From positions 1 to 34,438 of the forward strand of contig CALAZS010000189.1 of the NCBI GenBank assembly GCA_937926265.1: 34,438 nucleotides of DNA. The letters are read 5' to 3'. Position numbers and translations under genes: made by a program. Source of the DNA: an uncultured Gammaproteobacteria bacterium. Lineage in GTDB: Bacteria; Pseudomonadota; Gammaproteobacteria; Chromatiales; Chromatiaceae. The notes under the pieces are model-generated. The model did not search any database. It was not told the origin of the DNA and worked only from the letters and a program-made list of their open reading frames with translations. Shown in pieces: positions 9,401 to 15,420 of this stretch; the stretch's first letter is position 1, and every line of letters begins with the position of its first letter.

Positions 9401-10479
9401 TTTTCCAGATGGGTTGGGGTGGTGAGTTTACCGCCACATCGATGATTGGCTGGATTGCCCTGGCGGGTATTATCGTGCGTAACTCGATCCTGCTGGTGGA
9501 CTTTTCCATCCATGAAATCCAGGCTGGCACACCCGTGGCAGAAGCAGTGATACTCGCCTGTAAGACCAGGACCCGTCCGATCATGATTACGGCACTGGCA
9601 CTGGTTGCAGGGTCATCGGTTATTTTCTTTGATCCGATCTTCCAGGGTATGGCTATTTCACTGGCATCCGGTGTACTGGTTTCAACCGTGTTAACCCTGG
9701 TGGTTATTCCATTGGGATGTATCAGTGCCAGTAAGTCCCTGATTGAAGTTGCTGCTGCCGGTATGCCTGAAGGTGAGACCATGCCTGTTATAGATGATGC
9801 GGCAGGCAGCATGGCACGCAAACAACCAAAATCAAACATGCCATTTCTGCTGGTGGTATGGAGCAAGTTCATCGGTGTCATTCTTTTCTTCTTCTACCTG
9901 TTCCGTGGCATCTGGTTGCTGATTTCGCAATTGTTTGCGAGGAAAAAAGCTGGTGTCGATCAAACTCGTGTGAATGAACCTGAAAACCAGGGTGGGAGCG
10001 GTGGCCAGGCACCCCCTGTTTCAGACAGTGGTGCAGTACCCGGTTCAACTCCCGGTTCAACTCCAGGTTCATCTTCCAGTTCACCTTCGGGCACAAATGG
10101 CGGCGATGATAACGGCACACCAACCAGTAAAGCAGCGCCAGTGGAGAAGAAACCGGTTAAGCGTGCTACGCGCACAAAAGCAGCTTCGAAAAGAAAGCCA
10201 GCCACTGCAAATAAGCCAAAGGCTGCAAAAAATACTGCAGCTAAAACTGCCCAGGAAAAGACAAAAGAAAAGCCAAAAACAAAGCTGTCGGCTTCTGCAA
10301 ACCAGACTGAGAACATTAAAACAAAGAAGATCCAGGCAAGCAGTAAACCTGATAAAGAGGCTTTGGTTCCAAATAAAAATGAAGGATTTGGTACTGCCGC
10401 GCGTAAAAAGCCAACTGGCAGGCGCGGTATCAAATTGAAGTCGATGACGGAAGTGAATGGTCCATCATCTTTAAATTAG
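6448..10479 (+). CDS. RND efflux transporter with extra TM and basic disordered tail
   Basis: A 1343-residue inner-membrane RND permease, about 250-300 longer than typical members. The core (about 30-1100) shows the N-terminal membrane helix, P-R-Q-E-D-P-Q-I and G-A-S-A-D-E-V near 55-80, the D-D-A-I-V-V-V-E-N-I-Y-R motif of TM4 with paired Asp near 435, and two large periplasmic loops. This matches proton-driven HAE-type drug pumps; the substrate is unknown. After the last canonical helix (about 1066-1098) come a linker, an added hydrophobic segment (about 1131-1164), a Gly/Ser/Pro-rich stretch with a G-S-T-P repeat, and a Lys/Ala/Pro/Thr-rich region (about 1216-1300) reminiscent of histone H1-like tails. 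If TM12 ends in the cytoplasm, the extra segment would change the side of the tail unless it is a re-entrant hairpin. The adaptor gene is just upstream. Confidence 0.9.
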   Translation: MNQRDTESESSVTKGLSTSNLGLAGKTARFFIESPLSPLFFIAMLMMGLLGLILTPRQEDPQISVPMVDIMVQYQGASADEVSNLAMGPLERIMFEIPGVKHVYSASQRGQGMVTVQFEVGEQMGPSLVKVNDKLASNQDIVPPGVSQPLVKPKSIDDVPVVTLTLWSKDLDDNGIPDVDDGLLRKLAHDVVQSIKAIPETGNTFVVGGRRDQVKVEVYPERLSGYGISLDQVAQTIQTANSEHQAGGVERSGNRLNVVTGSFLRSAEDISELVIGTYNNIPVYVHDVATVTQGPEDATQLVAYYSANDAVDISGVPAVTIAIAKKEGTNGVTVANNIIKRVEELKGVSIPTNVEVSVTRNYGKTADDKVNSLIFKLFVATGFVFFLVLFAFRAFRPAIVVVLVIPVVLLMTIFGAWLMGYTVDRVSLFALIFSIGILVDDAIVVVENIYRRWLEAGKTDTATAVDAVREVGNPTILATFTVIGALLPMGFVSGMMGPYMEPIPALGSVAMAISLFAAFVFTPWLAISKWLRPSMKYLQQAEKREHHESEKLERFYRRLLGPLIESKSKERLFRLGLWAALIGACSLFYFNLVAVKMLPLDNKPEFSVVLDMPEGSALPITANMAHRMAERIRLMPEVTAVQVYAGTAKPFDFNGMVRHYYLRKEPWQAEIQVQLLDKNERARSSHEIAVKAREYLSPLVGNSGAKFQVVEMPPGPPVLQSVVAEVHGPDADTRRQVAADLTAIFESAESLRDVDNYLREPYEYWRFKVDNEKASRKGISVDTVNRNLSMALGGMILGDVKQRAGHEPTNITIQVPLAERSQITRLGDLPVHSQSGQTLPLRELGQFQLVPEEEIIYHKDLRPVEYVTADVGGALAAPVYGMFQVQDSIKELDYVTPDGVRLGTDPGSINWFGAPASDDRSAIEWGGEWTVTFETFRDMGAAFGVALVLIYILVVWEFGNFRIPALIMAPIPLTLLGIIPAHMLFFQMGWGGEFTATSMIGWIALAGIIVRNSILLVDFSIHEIQAGTPVAEAVILACKTRTRPIMITALALVAGSSVIFFDPIFQGMAISLASGVLVSTVLTLVVIPLGCISASKSLIEVAAAGMPEGETMPVIDDAAGSMARKQPKSNMPFLLVVWSKFIGVILFFFYLFRGIWLLISQLFARKKAGVDQTRVNEPENQGGSGGQAPPVSDSGAVPGSTPGSTPGSSSSSPSGTNGGDDNGTPTSKAAPVEKKPVKRATRTKAASKRKPATANKPKAAKNTAAKTAQEKTKEKPKTKLSASANQTENIKTKKIQASSKPDKEALVPNKNEGFGTAARKKPTGRRGIKLKSMTEVNGPSSLN
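10042..10077 (+). repeat. 12-base tandem repeat in the RND tail
   Basis: Three in-frame copies of a 12-base unit (GGTTCAACTCCC, then two variants) encode G-S-T-P, G-S-T-P and G-S-S-S at the start of the disordered tail. The repeat suggests the tail can lengthen or shorten by slippage. Confidence 0.7.
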
Positions 10480-10496
10480 TGATTTATATAGGAAAA

Positions 10497-10524
10497 TTGC
10501 GAAGTCAGACTATTCTTATATATA
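10497..10524 (+). promoter_or_regulatory. Promoter candidate for the F-R-P operon
   Basis: TTGCGA at 10497-10502 and TATATA at 10519-10524 are separated by 16 bases, in the 74-base gap after the pump gene. It would let the downstream genes be expressed apart from the efflux genes. Confidence 0.4.
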
Positions 10525-10553
10525 GGGAAGGCAATTACGACAGGTGACTCTGT

Positions 10554-11162
10554 GTGAAAAGGCAATTAGGCATACTATGTCCTGGCTTGCTTACATTGAT
10601 GATTTCGGTTTCTGTGGATGCTCAACAGATCGTTGAATATTCAATGTATGACGAGTTCGGAGATATTATGTTTGAAAGTCTTGAACATCTGGTACAAAAC
10701 CGGAAGTTCGGTGAGTTCGATCTTGAAAGTTCTCAGAACGATGTCGAGATCGATCAGTTTCGATACAGATCAAAGCAGGATTCGCTCGAATTGACCTTGC
10801 CTGGCAAGAAAAAGTACAACTCTCTTGAGTATCTGACCAATCGCAATAAAGCCCGATCATCCAGGCCGGAATGGAAGTTTCGTCCCCTGGATGAAAAGAA
10901 AGACAAGAAGATTGTCATAATCGAGGAAAAACCGGTTGAAAATCTGTTGCAACAACCTCAACAGTCCCAGCAGTCTGGACAACTGGGGCAGCAGCTACAA
11001 CAGGGTTTCTACGGTAGTGGGTATGGTACAGGGTATGGAACTGGTTACGGTTATGGAATGGGTTATATGCCCATGATGCCGATATCACCAATGATGCCAA
11101 TGTATCCAATGGTACCCGGTTTTAACGGATACAGTTCCCCATACTGGCAGCCACGATTCTGA
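10554..11162 (+). CDS. Secreted Gln/Gly/Tyr/Met-Pro-rich protein with F-R-P motif
   Basis: I do not recognise a family. The start is a GTG at 10554 with AGGTGA seven bases before it. The 202-residue product has a signal peptide (cut likely near V-D-A-Q at 21-24). A charged middle part (25-125) contains W-K-F-R-P-L-D-E at 107-114, and a Gln-rich stretch covers 133-150. The C-terminus is low complexity: G-Y-G-T-G-Y-G repeats (151-171), then a run of Met-Pro units (172-188), ending P-Y-W-Q-P-R-F. Cysteine occurs only in the signal peptide. Composition suggests a structural or self-assembling envelope protein, somewhat like sulfur globule or matrix proteins. The F-R-P motif recurs in the next gene and in the TPR gene of the same operon. 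No catalytic motif is seen. Confidence 0.65.
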   Translation: MKRQLGILCPGLLTLMISVSVDAQQIVEYSMYDEFGDIMFESLEHLVQNRKFGEFDLESSQNDVEIDQFRYRSKQDSLELTLPGKKKYNSLEYLTNRNKARSSRPEWKFRPLDEKKDKKIVIIEEKPVENLLQQPQQSQQSGQLGQQLQQGFYGSGYGTGYGTGYGYGMGYMPMMPISPMMPMYPMVPGFNGYSSPYWQPRF

Positions 11163-11220
11163 CGATTTTTTTAAAGTTTGATTTGAACGCATTTTGGCTT
11201 AAATTTTGGGAGTCAGGTAC

Positions 11221-12363
11221 ATGTATATTAAGAAACTGTCTTTTATAATTTCCAGAGTACTGGTTGCAGGCTGTGTTGGCTTCGCATTTACCGGTACTGT
11301 TTCAGCATATTCCAATCCATCAAATTTTGGTCCATCTTATAGCGGTTCATCCCAATCTGGAGGTTACTGGCAGGGGCTGTCACCAGCCAGGTTTGACCAG
11401 TACAAGTTCAGACCTGTCGATACCCACAGACAGAACTATAGCAAGCCAAGACGCATTCAAAAAGATAATAGTTCCAGGCAAGCACGCGATAATGGAAATA
11501 TGTTTTCCCGTTTTCAGATGCCATCTTTTTCCAGCATGCCGTCGGCTTTTGCAATGCCAGCGAAGTTTGTAATGCCGGCCAGATTTGCAATGCCGGGCAT
11601 GGTTCAGGGTAGCCAGTTTCAACGGCCTCATTATGGCTCGTTTAATACACCTTCACGGGTCTTGGCTGAGAACAATCGCTACTACCGGATGGGGCGCTAT
11701 TCAAGACCTTTAACCCCTGCTTTTGCCAGGCAGTATGGCTGGACACCGGCAAACAATATGGTGGTAAGAAAAGGTGGCGGCAGTGATCATTATGCTTCTG
11801 AGATGAATGCGGGGTTTGCTCAGCAGACAGTTACAGCGAACATTCCTGAATACCGAACTGAACCGGTTACCAAGCAGGGGTTCAAGTATCGTACAATTAA
11901 CCGCAATCCCGGCCATGTATCTTTTGCAGACAAGCTAAGACACCTTGTACCCCAACAGAACATGAATACCTACCGTTCTGAAAAACAGCTTGCAGTAAAA
12001 GCCGACACCTGGCAAAAACTGCCGCCAGTCACGTCGCCGATGGTACCATCTGCTATGCCTTCTGTGAGCCCATCTACAGTTCAGGCTCAGGTTTTACCTG
12101 AAACTAAAGTAATGGCAAAGCCTAACAATGCACTTGTACAGGTGAATGCATCGGGATATCGTTTCAGACCTGATGACAGGTTTGAAAACCAGGTTTCGCA
12201 ATCCAGTGTTTCGCAAACAAATAGGGGTGCAATGCCTTATAATGCACCGGTAAATAAAATGGCACCGGATGATTTTAAATTGGCCAATGCAAAAATGGAG
12301 TCAAACAACCCTGATGCATCTGGTCAGTGGTTTTTTAGACCCTCGCAACCTTCACCTTTCTAG
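11221..12363 (+). CDS. Secreted low-complexity protein with three F-R-P motifs
   Basis: Unrecognised 380-residue protein. I use the ATG at 11221, eight bases after GGGAG, rather than an upstream TTG. A signal peptide covers about 1-29 (ending T-V-S-A). The mature part is rich in Ser, Asn, Pro, Met, Gln, Arg and aromatic residues and looks largely disordered. Aromatic-x-F-R-P occurs at 61-65 (Y-K-F-R-P-V-D), 313-317 (Y-R-F-R-P-D-D) and 370-374 (W-F-F-R-P-S-Q), the last just before the C-terminus. Weaker echoes are F-K-Y-R-T at 221 and Y-S-R-P-L at 160. Between 100 and 126 a short repeat F-A/V-M-P-A-K/R occurs. The only cysteine is in the signal peptide. It lies 8 bases before the ParA-type gene. 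Probable secreted structural component, by inference. Confidence 0.6.
   Translation: MYIKKLSFIISRVLVAGCVGFAFTGTVSAYSNPSNFGPSYSGSSQSGGYWQGLSPARFDQYKFRPVDTHRQNYSKPRRIQKDNSSRQARDNGNMFSRFQMPSFSSMPSAFAMPAKFVMPARFAMPGMVQGSQFQRPHYGSFNTPSRVLAENNRYYRMGRYSRPLTPAFARQYGWTPANNMVVRKGGGSDHYASEMNAGFAQQTVTANIPEYRTEPVTKQGFKYRTINRNPGHVSFADKLRHLVPQQNMNTYRSEKQLAVKADTWQKLPPVTSPMVPSAMPSVSPSTVQAQVLPETKVMAKPNNALVQVNASGYRFRPDDRFENQVSQSSVSQTNRGAMPYNAPVNKMAPDDFKLANAKMESNNPDASGQWFFRPSQPSPF
11548..11601 (+). repeat. 18-base tandem repeat, three copies
   Basis: In-frame units at 11548-11565, 11566-11583 and 11584-11601 begin TTTGCAATGCC or TTTGTAATGCC. They encode F-A/V-M-P-A/G with a basic residue at the end of the first two. 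A degenerate unit precedes them. Confidence 0.75.
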
Positions 12364-12371
12364 GAGATTGA

Positions 12372-13010
12372 ATGATAACGGTAATTGGCAGTCTTAAAGG
12401 TGGTTCAGGAAAAAGCACAGTCACTTTTAATTTGGCTGTCTGGTTGTCAATGGCAGGTGAAGATGTTCTGGCAATCGATGTTGATCCGCAGGCCACACTT
12501 ACAGATGTAGCAGAAGTTCGCTCTGAAGAGAGCTATGACCCGAATATTAAAGTAAAAGGAAAAACTGCCCTTCATCCTGATGCATTCGATGGTGTTGGTG
12601 AAGTGTTAATTGATATTGGTACTGCCGATATCGAGAGTATGAAAAAGGCTATCGAACTGGCGGACCGCATAGTAGTGCCGGTACCGCCAAGCCAGGCAGA
12701 TATCTGGTCAACCCAGCGCTTTATACGGTTTGTTGAATCGGTACGTGGGCGTGACAACCTTCCTGATTTAATGGGGTTTATCAACCGTGCTGATACGCAC
12801 AGGGCGGTGAGAGAATCTGATGAGGCAGCCGCAGCGCTGGTATCCTTACCCGGTATCGAGTTTCTCAAACCCAGGTTGTGCCAGAGAACTGTTTTCAGGC
12901 GCTCATTCAGTGAAGGGCTCGCCGTGTTTGAACTGGACCCGCGTAGTAAGGGCACCCGTGAATGGAATTCACTGGTTTCACTACTTTACCCGGAACTGGT
13001 TTCCGGTTAA
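12372..13010 (+). CDS. Orphan ParA/MinD-type ATPase
   Basis: A 212-residue ATPase of the deviant Walker A class. It has K-G-G-S-G-K-S-T at 9-16 with signature Lys9, A-I-D-V-D-P-Q-A at 34-41 and Walker B-like V-L-I-D at 78-81. The start has TAGGAGA just upstream. Such proteins form ATP-dependent dimers on DNA or membrane and position cargo. No amphipathic C-terminal membrane helix like that of MinD is evident, so nucleoid binding (ParA/McdA-like) is more likely. There is no ParB gene and no obvious parS palindrome nearby, which argues against a plasmid or chromosome partition locus. It sits between secreted F-R-P proteins and a membrane TPR protein, so it may position an envelope structure. 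The gene 3' of it begins after 15 bases. Confidence 0.82.
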   Translation: MITVIGSLKGGSGKSTVTFNLAVWLSMAGEDVLAIDVDPQATLTDVAEVRSEESYDPNIKVKGKTALHPDAFDGVGEVLIDIGTADIESMKKAIELADRIVVPVPPSQADIWSTQRFIRFVESVRGRDNLPDLMGFINRADTHRAVRESDEAAAALVSLPGIEFLKPRLCQRTVFRRSFSEGLAVFELDPRSKGTREWNSLVSLLYPELVSG

Positions 13011-13025
13011 CCGGCAGCAAAGATC

Positions 13026-13778
13026 GTGCGCAAAATTTTACACTGGTTAGCATGCCACTCTGTCTTGGTTGTACTGTTTGTTTTCCTTGTGGTTGCGGTT
13101 GTTTTTCGCGCTGAGCTTTTTGGGATAACACCTTCAGAGCCTTCTGCAAAATCCTCTCAACAACCTGGTGAAGTTTCTGTAATGCCCCAACAGGAACCTC
13201 AAATACAGGAAACTGTAAATGTAATTCCCGAACAAGCGACAGTAGAAACGCCAGTAGAAATGCCAGCAGAAACGCCACTAGAACAGGCCGCATCTGGTCA
13301 AGAACCCGACACAGCACCAGAGCTAACACTAGACCTGACACCAGACCTGATTCAGGAGCCATCACCGGACGTTTTACCTGAATCACAAATTGCACCAGAA
13401 CCGGCCGTAAGCGAAGTATCATTGCCAGGAAAAAACGGTTTCGAATTTCGGCCTGAAGAAAAAGCCACCAGTGCCCGTTCCGGTTCTTCTGATAATGACC
13501 TGAAAATAGATTTACTCCAACAGGCCCGCAGAGCTTACTGGAATGACCAGTTAAACAAGGCAAAGTCGCTTTACCTGGCTTATATCGACCTGGACCCTGA
13601 AAACCCTGATGGTTACGGGGAACTTGGCAATCTTCTGGGCACTACGGGCGACTTGGATGCAGCAGAACAGATGTACTTGCAGGCGGCACAACTGCTGACA
13701 GAACAGGGTAGGCTGGAAGAAGCGGATCAGTTGAACCAGGTGCTTGAATCGATAAATGTCATCAAAAAATCGCAATAA
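13026..13778 (+). CDS. Membrane-anchored TPR protein with F-R-P motif
   Basis: A 250-residue protein starting at GTG 13026 with a weak ribosome site, 15 bases after the ParA-type gene. An N-terminal signal anchor (about 11-27) is followed by a long Pro/Glu-rich, probably extended linker (35-135). Then comes F-E-F-R-P-E-E at 139-145, the same motif as in the two secreted proteins upstream. Residues 160-248 hold about two TPR-like helical repeats (A-R-R-A-Y-W-N-D-Q-L-N-K-A-K, then G-E-L-G-N-L-L-G-T-T-G-D-L-D-A-A-E). Predicted topology: short cytoplasmic N-terminus, periplasmic linker and TPRs. The linker could span the periplasm or peptidoglycan, with the TPR end recruiting partners. The short N-terminus could contact the ATPase. 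These roles are inferred. Confidence 0.7.
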   Translation: MRKILHWLACHSVLVVLFVFLVVAVVFRAELFGITPSEPSAKSSQQPGEVSVMPQQEPQIQETVNVIPEQATVETPVEMPAETPLEQAASGQEPDTAPELTLDLTPDLIQEPSPDVLPESQIAPEPAVSEVSLPGKNGFEFRPEEKATSARSGSSDNDLKIDLLQQARRAYWNDQLNKAKSLYLAYIDLDPENPDGYGELGNLLGTTGDLDAAEQMYLQAAQLLTEQGRLEEADQLNQVLESINVIKKSQ

Positions 13779-13965
13779 ATTTAGAATAGCGCCTGTTGCC
13801 CAATTATATTCCCTATTTTTCCTTATTATTTCTGGGGCTTAATAACTGATACTGGACAATCCTCCGTAAATCGGCTTTTTTATAGGAATTTGATTATTAA
13901 ATTGATTGTTTAGGAATAAATTTATTTGATGAATTGATATTTTCCCTCTGTTTTTTTTTGTTTTC

Positions 13966-13974
13966 TGGTATTAT
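13966..13974 (+). promoter_or_regulatory. Extended -10 promoter candidate
   Basis: TGGTATTAT fits an extended -10 (TG-N-TATTAT) without a clear -35. It lies 37 bases before the ATG at 14011 in a 232-base AT-rich gap and would drive the coiled-coil gene and the nucleotidase. The rest of the gap (13779-13965) shows nothing I can support. Confidence 0.4.
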
Positions 13975-14010
13975 TAGCATTAGCTGATTTAGTTATGTTT
14001 GGTGAGGACC

Positions 14011-14502
14011 ATGTCGGAAACAACAAAACAGGAAGAAAATTCCCAATTGGATGATGTGCATCCTGTTGCGGCGTCCAATGATCGCCTTGCCCAGATTTTT
14101 GAATCAAGTGCCAGGCGTTGGGAATTAATCGTATACCCATCGCTTTTTGCTTTTATCATTCTGGCGGCTTACGGTTTCTATCTGATCTTTAACCTTGCCA
14201 AGGACGTTCACTACCTGGCCATCAGTGTTGATACAAATATGACAGTGCTGGCAAGCAACATGCAATCTGTTTCTGACAACATGGGACAGTTGTCTGCCAA
14301 TGTCAGAACCATGGCTGTCAGCGTTGAGTCAATGAATCAAAAAGTCAGTACACTTGAGCCGATGCTGACCAATATCAATTCCATGGAAAAGTCTCTGACT
14401 TCCATGACCTATGCGACACACCATATAGGACGTGATTTTTCTCACATGAATCATAATATCAGCCGTCCGATGTCTTTCTTCAATTCTTTCATTCCCTGGT
14501 AA
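14011..14502 (+). CDS. One-TM protein with coiled-coil domain
   Basis: Unrecognised 163-residue protein. The ATG at 14011 follows GTGAGGA, so I reject the upstream TTG/GTG frames. An acidic N-terminus (1-35) precedes one membrane segment (about 38-62). Residues 68-135 show regular hydrophobic spacing with repeated Val/Met/Leu and Asn/Ser (for example S-N-M-Q-S-V-S-D-N-M), typical of a coiled coil or of the HAMP-proximal helices of chemoreceptors, though no signalling domain follows. The C-terminus has a Met/His/Asn/Phe-rich end, F-F-N-S-F-I-P-W. Likely an oligomeric inner-membrane protein. The 5'-nucleotidase gene begins 9 bases downstream, so the pair is co-transcribed. Confidence 0.65.
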   Translation: MSETTKQEENSQLDDVHPVAASNDRLAQIFESSARRWELIVYPSLFAFIILAAYGFYLIFNLAKDVHYLAISVDTNMTVLASNMQSVSDNMGQLSANVRTMAVSVESMNQKVSTLEPMLTNINSMEKSLTSMTYATHHIGRDFSHMNHNISRPMSFFNSFIPW

Positions 14503-14511
14503 CAGGACTGA

Positions 14512-15414
14512 ATGGCAGAAGCTCCAAAGCTGATCGTTGCCATTTCATCCAGGGCTTTGTTTGACCTGGATGACTCACATAAGATATTCACTGAAAAAGG
14601 CATTGAAGCCTATTGCCAGTTTCAGGTTGAAAACGAAAACGTCCCCCTTGAACCGGGCGTTGCCTTTCCACTGGTAAAAAAACTCCTCACTTTAAATAAT
14701 GCCCTGCATGATAAGGGTAGTGTCGAAGTCATTCTGTTATCAAGAAACTCGGCTGATACGGGTCTGAGGATTTTCAATTCAATTGAACATCATGGTCTTC
14801 CTATTACCCGGGCTGCATTTACCGGAGGACATAATCCCTTTGGCTATGTTGCTGCCCTCGGTGCTCACCTGTTTTTATCAGCTGATTCTGATGATGTACG
14901 TAATGCACTTGATGCAGGTATCGCTGCCGCAACTCTACTGCCTTCGGGAAAATCTGACCCTCAGAAAAAAGCACATGAACAACTAAGGATTGCTTTTGAC
15001 GGTGATGCCGTACTGTTTTCTGATGAGGCAGAACAGGTTTACCGTGCCAGTGGCCTGGCTGTTTTCGAGGAAAGCGAAAAAGCCTCGGCCCATCAGCCGC
15101 TTACCGGTGGCCCTTTCAAAGCATTTCTGTCAATACTGCATCAGTTCCAGGCAATTTTACCTGCCGATAGTTCATTAATTCGTACCGCCCTGATAACTGC
15201 CAGGGGCGCACCGGCGCATGAGCGCGTTATCAGAACCTTGCGTGCATGGGGTGTGCGTATTGATGAAGCATTGTTTTTGGCGGGTATGGAAAAAGGTAAG
15301 TTCTTAAATGCTTTTGGTGCGGATATCTTTTTTGATGACCAGAAAGTGCATTGTGAATCAGCTAGCCAGCATGTACCTACAGGGCATGTGCCTCACGGTA
15401 TTGCAAATAAATAA
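14512..15414 (+). CDS. Cytosolic 5'-nucleotidase (NT5C1-like family)
   Basis: A 300-residue protein that I assign to the bacterial family related to eukaryotic cytosolic 5'-nucleotidase 1 (Pfam 5_nucleotid, PF06189 type). These enzymes dephosphorylate nucleoside monophosphates such as AMP. Supporting segments are A-I-S-S-R-A-L-F-D-L-D near 10-20 (nucleophile region), V-I-L-L-S-R-N-S-A-D-T-G near 73-84, F-T-G-G-H-N-P near 102-108, L-F-L-S-A-D near 117-122 and I-A-F-D-G-D-A-V-L-F-S-D-E near 161-173. A-L-I-T-A-R-G-A-P-A-H-E and F-F-D-D-Q near the C-terminus complete the HAD-like set. There is no signal peptide. CAGGA precedes the ATG. It follows the coiled-coil membrane protein and ends only six bases from the convergent diguanylate cyclase gene, with no visible terminator between. 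Confidence 0.85.
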   Translation: MAEAPKLIVAISSRALFDLDDSHKIFTEKGIEAYCQFQVENENVPLEPGVAFPLVKKLLTLNNALHDKGSVEVILLSRNSADTGLRIFNSIEHHGLPITRAAFTGGHNPFGYVAALGAHLFLSADSDDVRNALDAGIAAATLLPSGKSDPQKKAHEQLRIAFDGDAVLFSDEAEQVYRASGLAVFEESEKASAHQPLTGGPFKAFLSILHQFQAILPADSSLIRTALITARGAPAHERVIRTLRAWGVRIDEALFLAGMEKGKFLNAFGADIFFDDQKVHCESASQHVPTGHVPHGIANK

Positions 15415-15420
15415 ACCTGT

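Noticed and set aside
9297..10433. Long antisense open frames under the end of the pump gene
   Set aside because: No ribosome sites or recognisable domains; they mirror the composition of the real coding frame.
10042..11601. CRISPR-like arrays
   Set aside because: The short repeats are in-frame coding repeats of 12 and 18 bases without spacers.
12372..13010. Plasmid or chromosome partition locus
   Set aside because: No parB-like gene, no centromere-like iterons and no parS palindrome; the neighbours are envelope proteins.
13857..13882. Terminator after the TPR gene (CCG TAAAT CGG then T-run)
   Set aside because: Stem of only three pairs; the T-run alone is not enough.
15415..15420. Terminator between the nucleotidase and the convergent cyclase gene
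   Set aside because: Only six bases separate the stops and no stable hairpin is visible around them.
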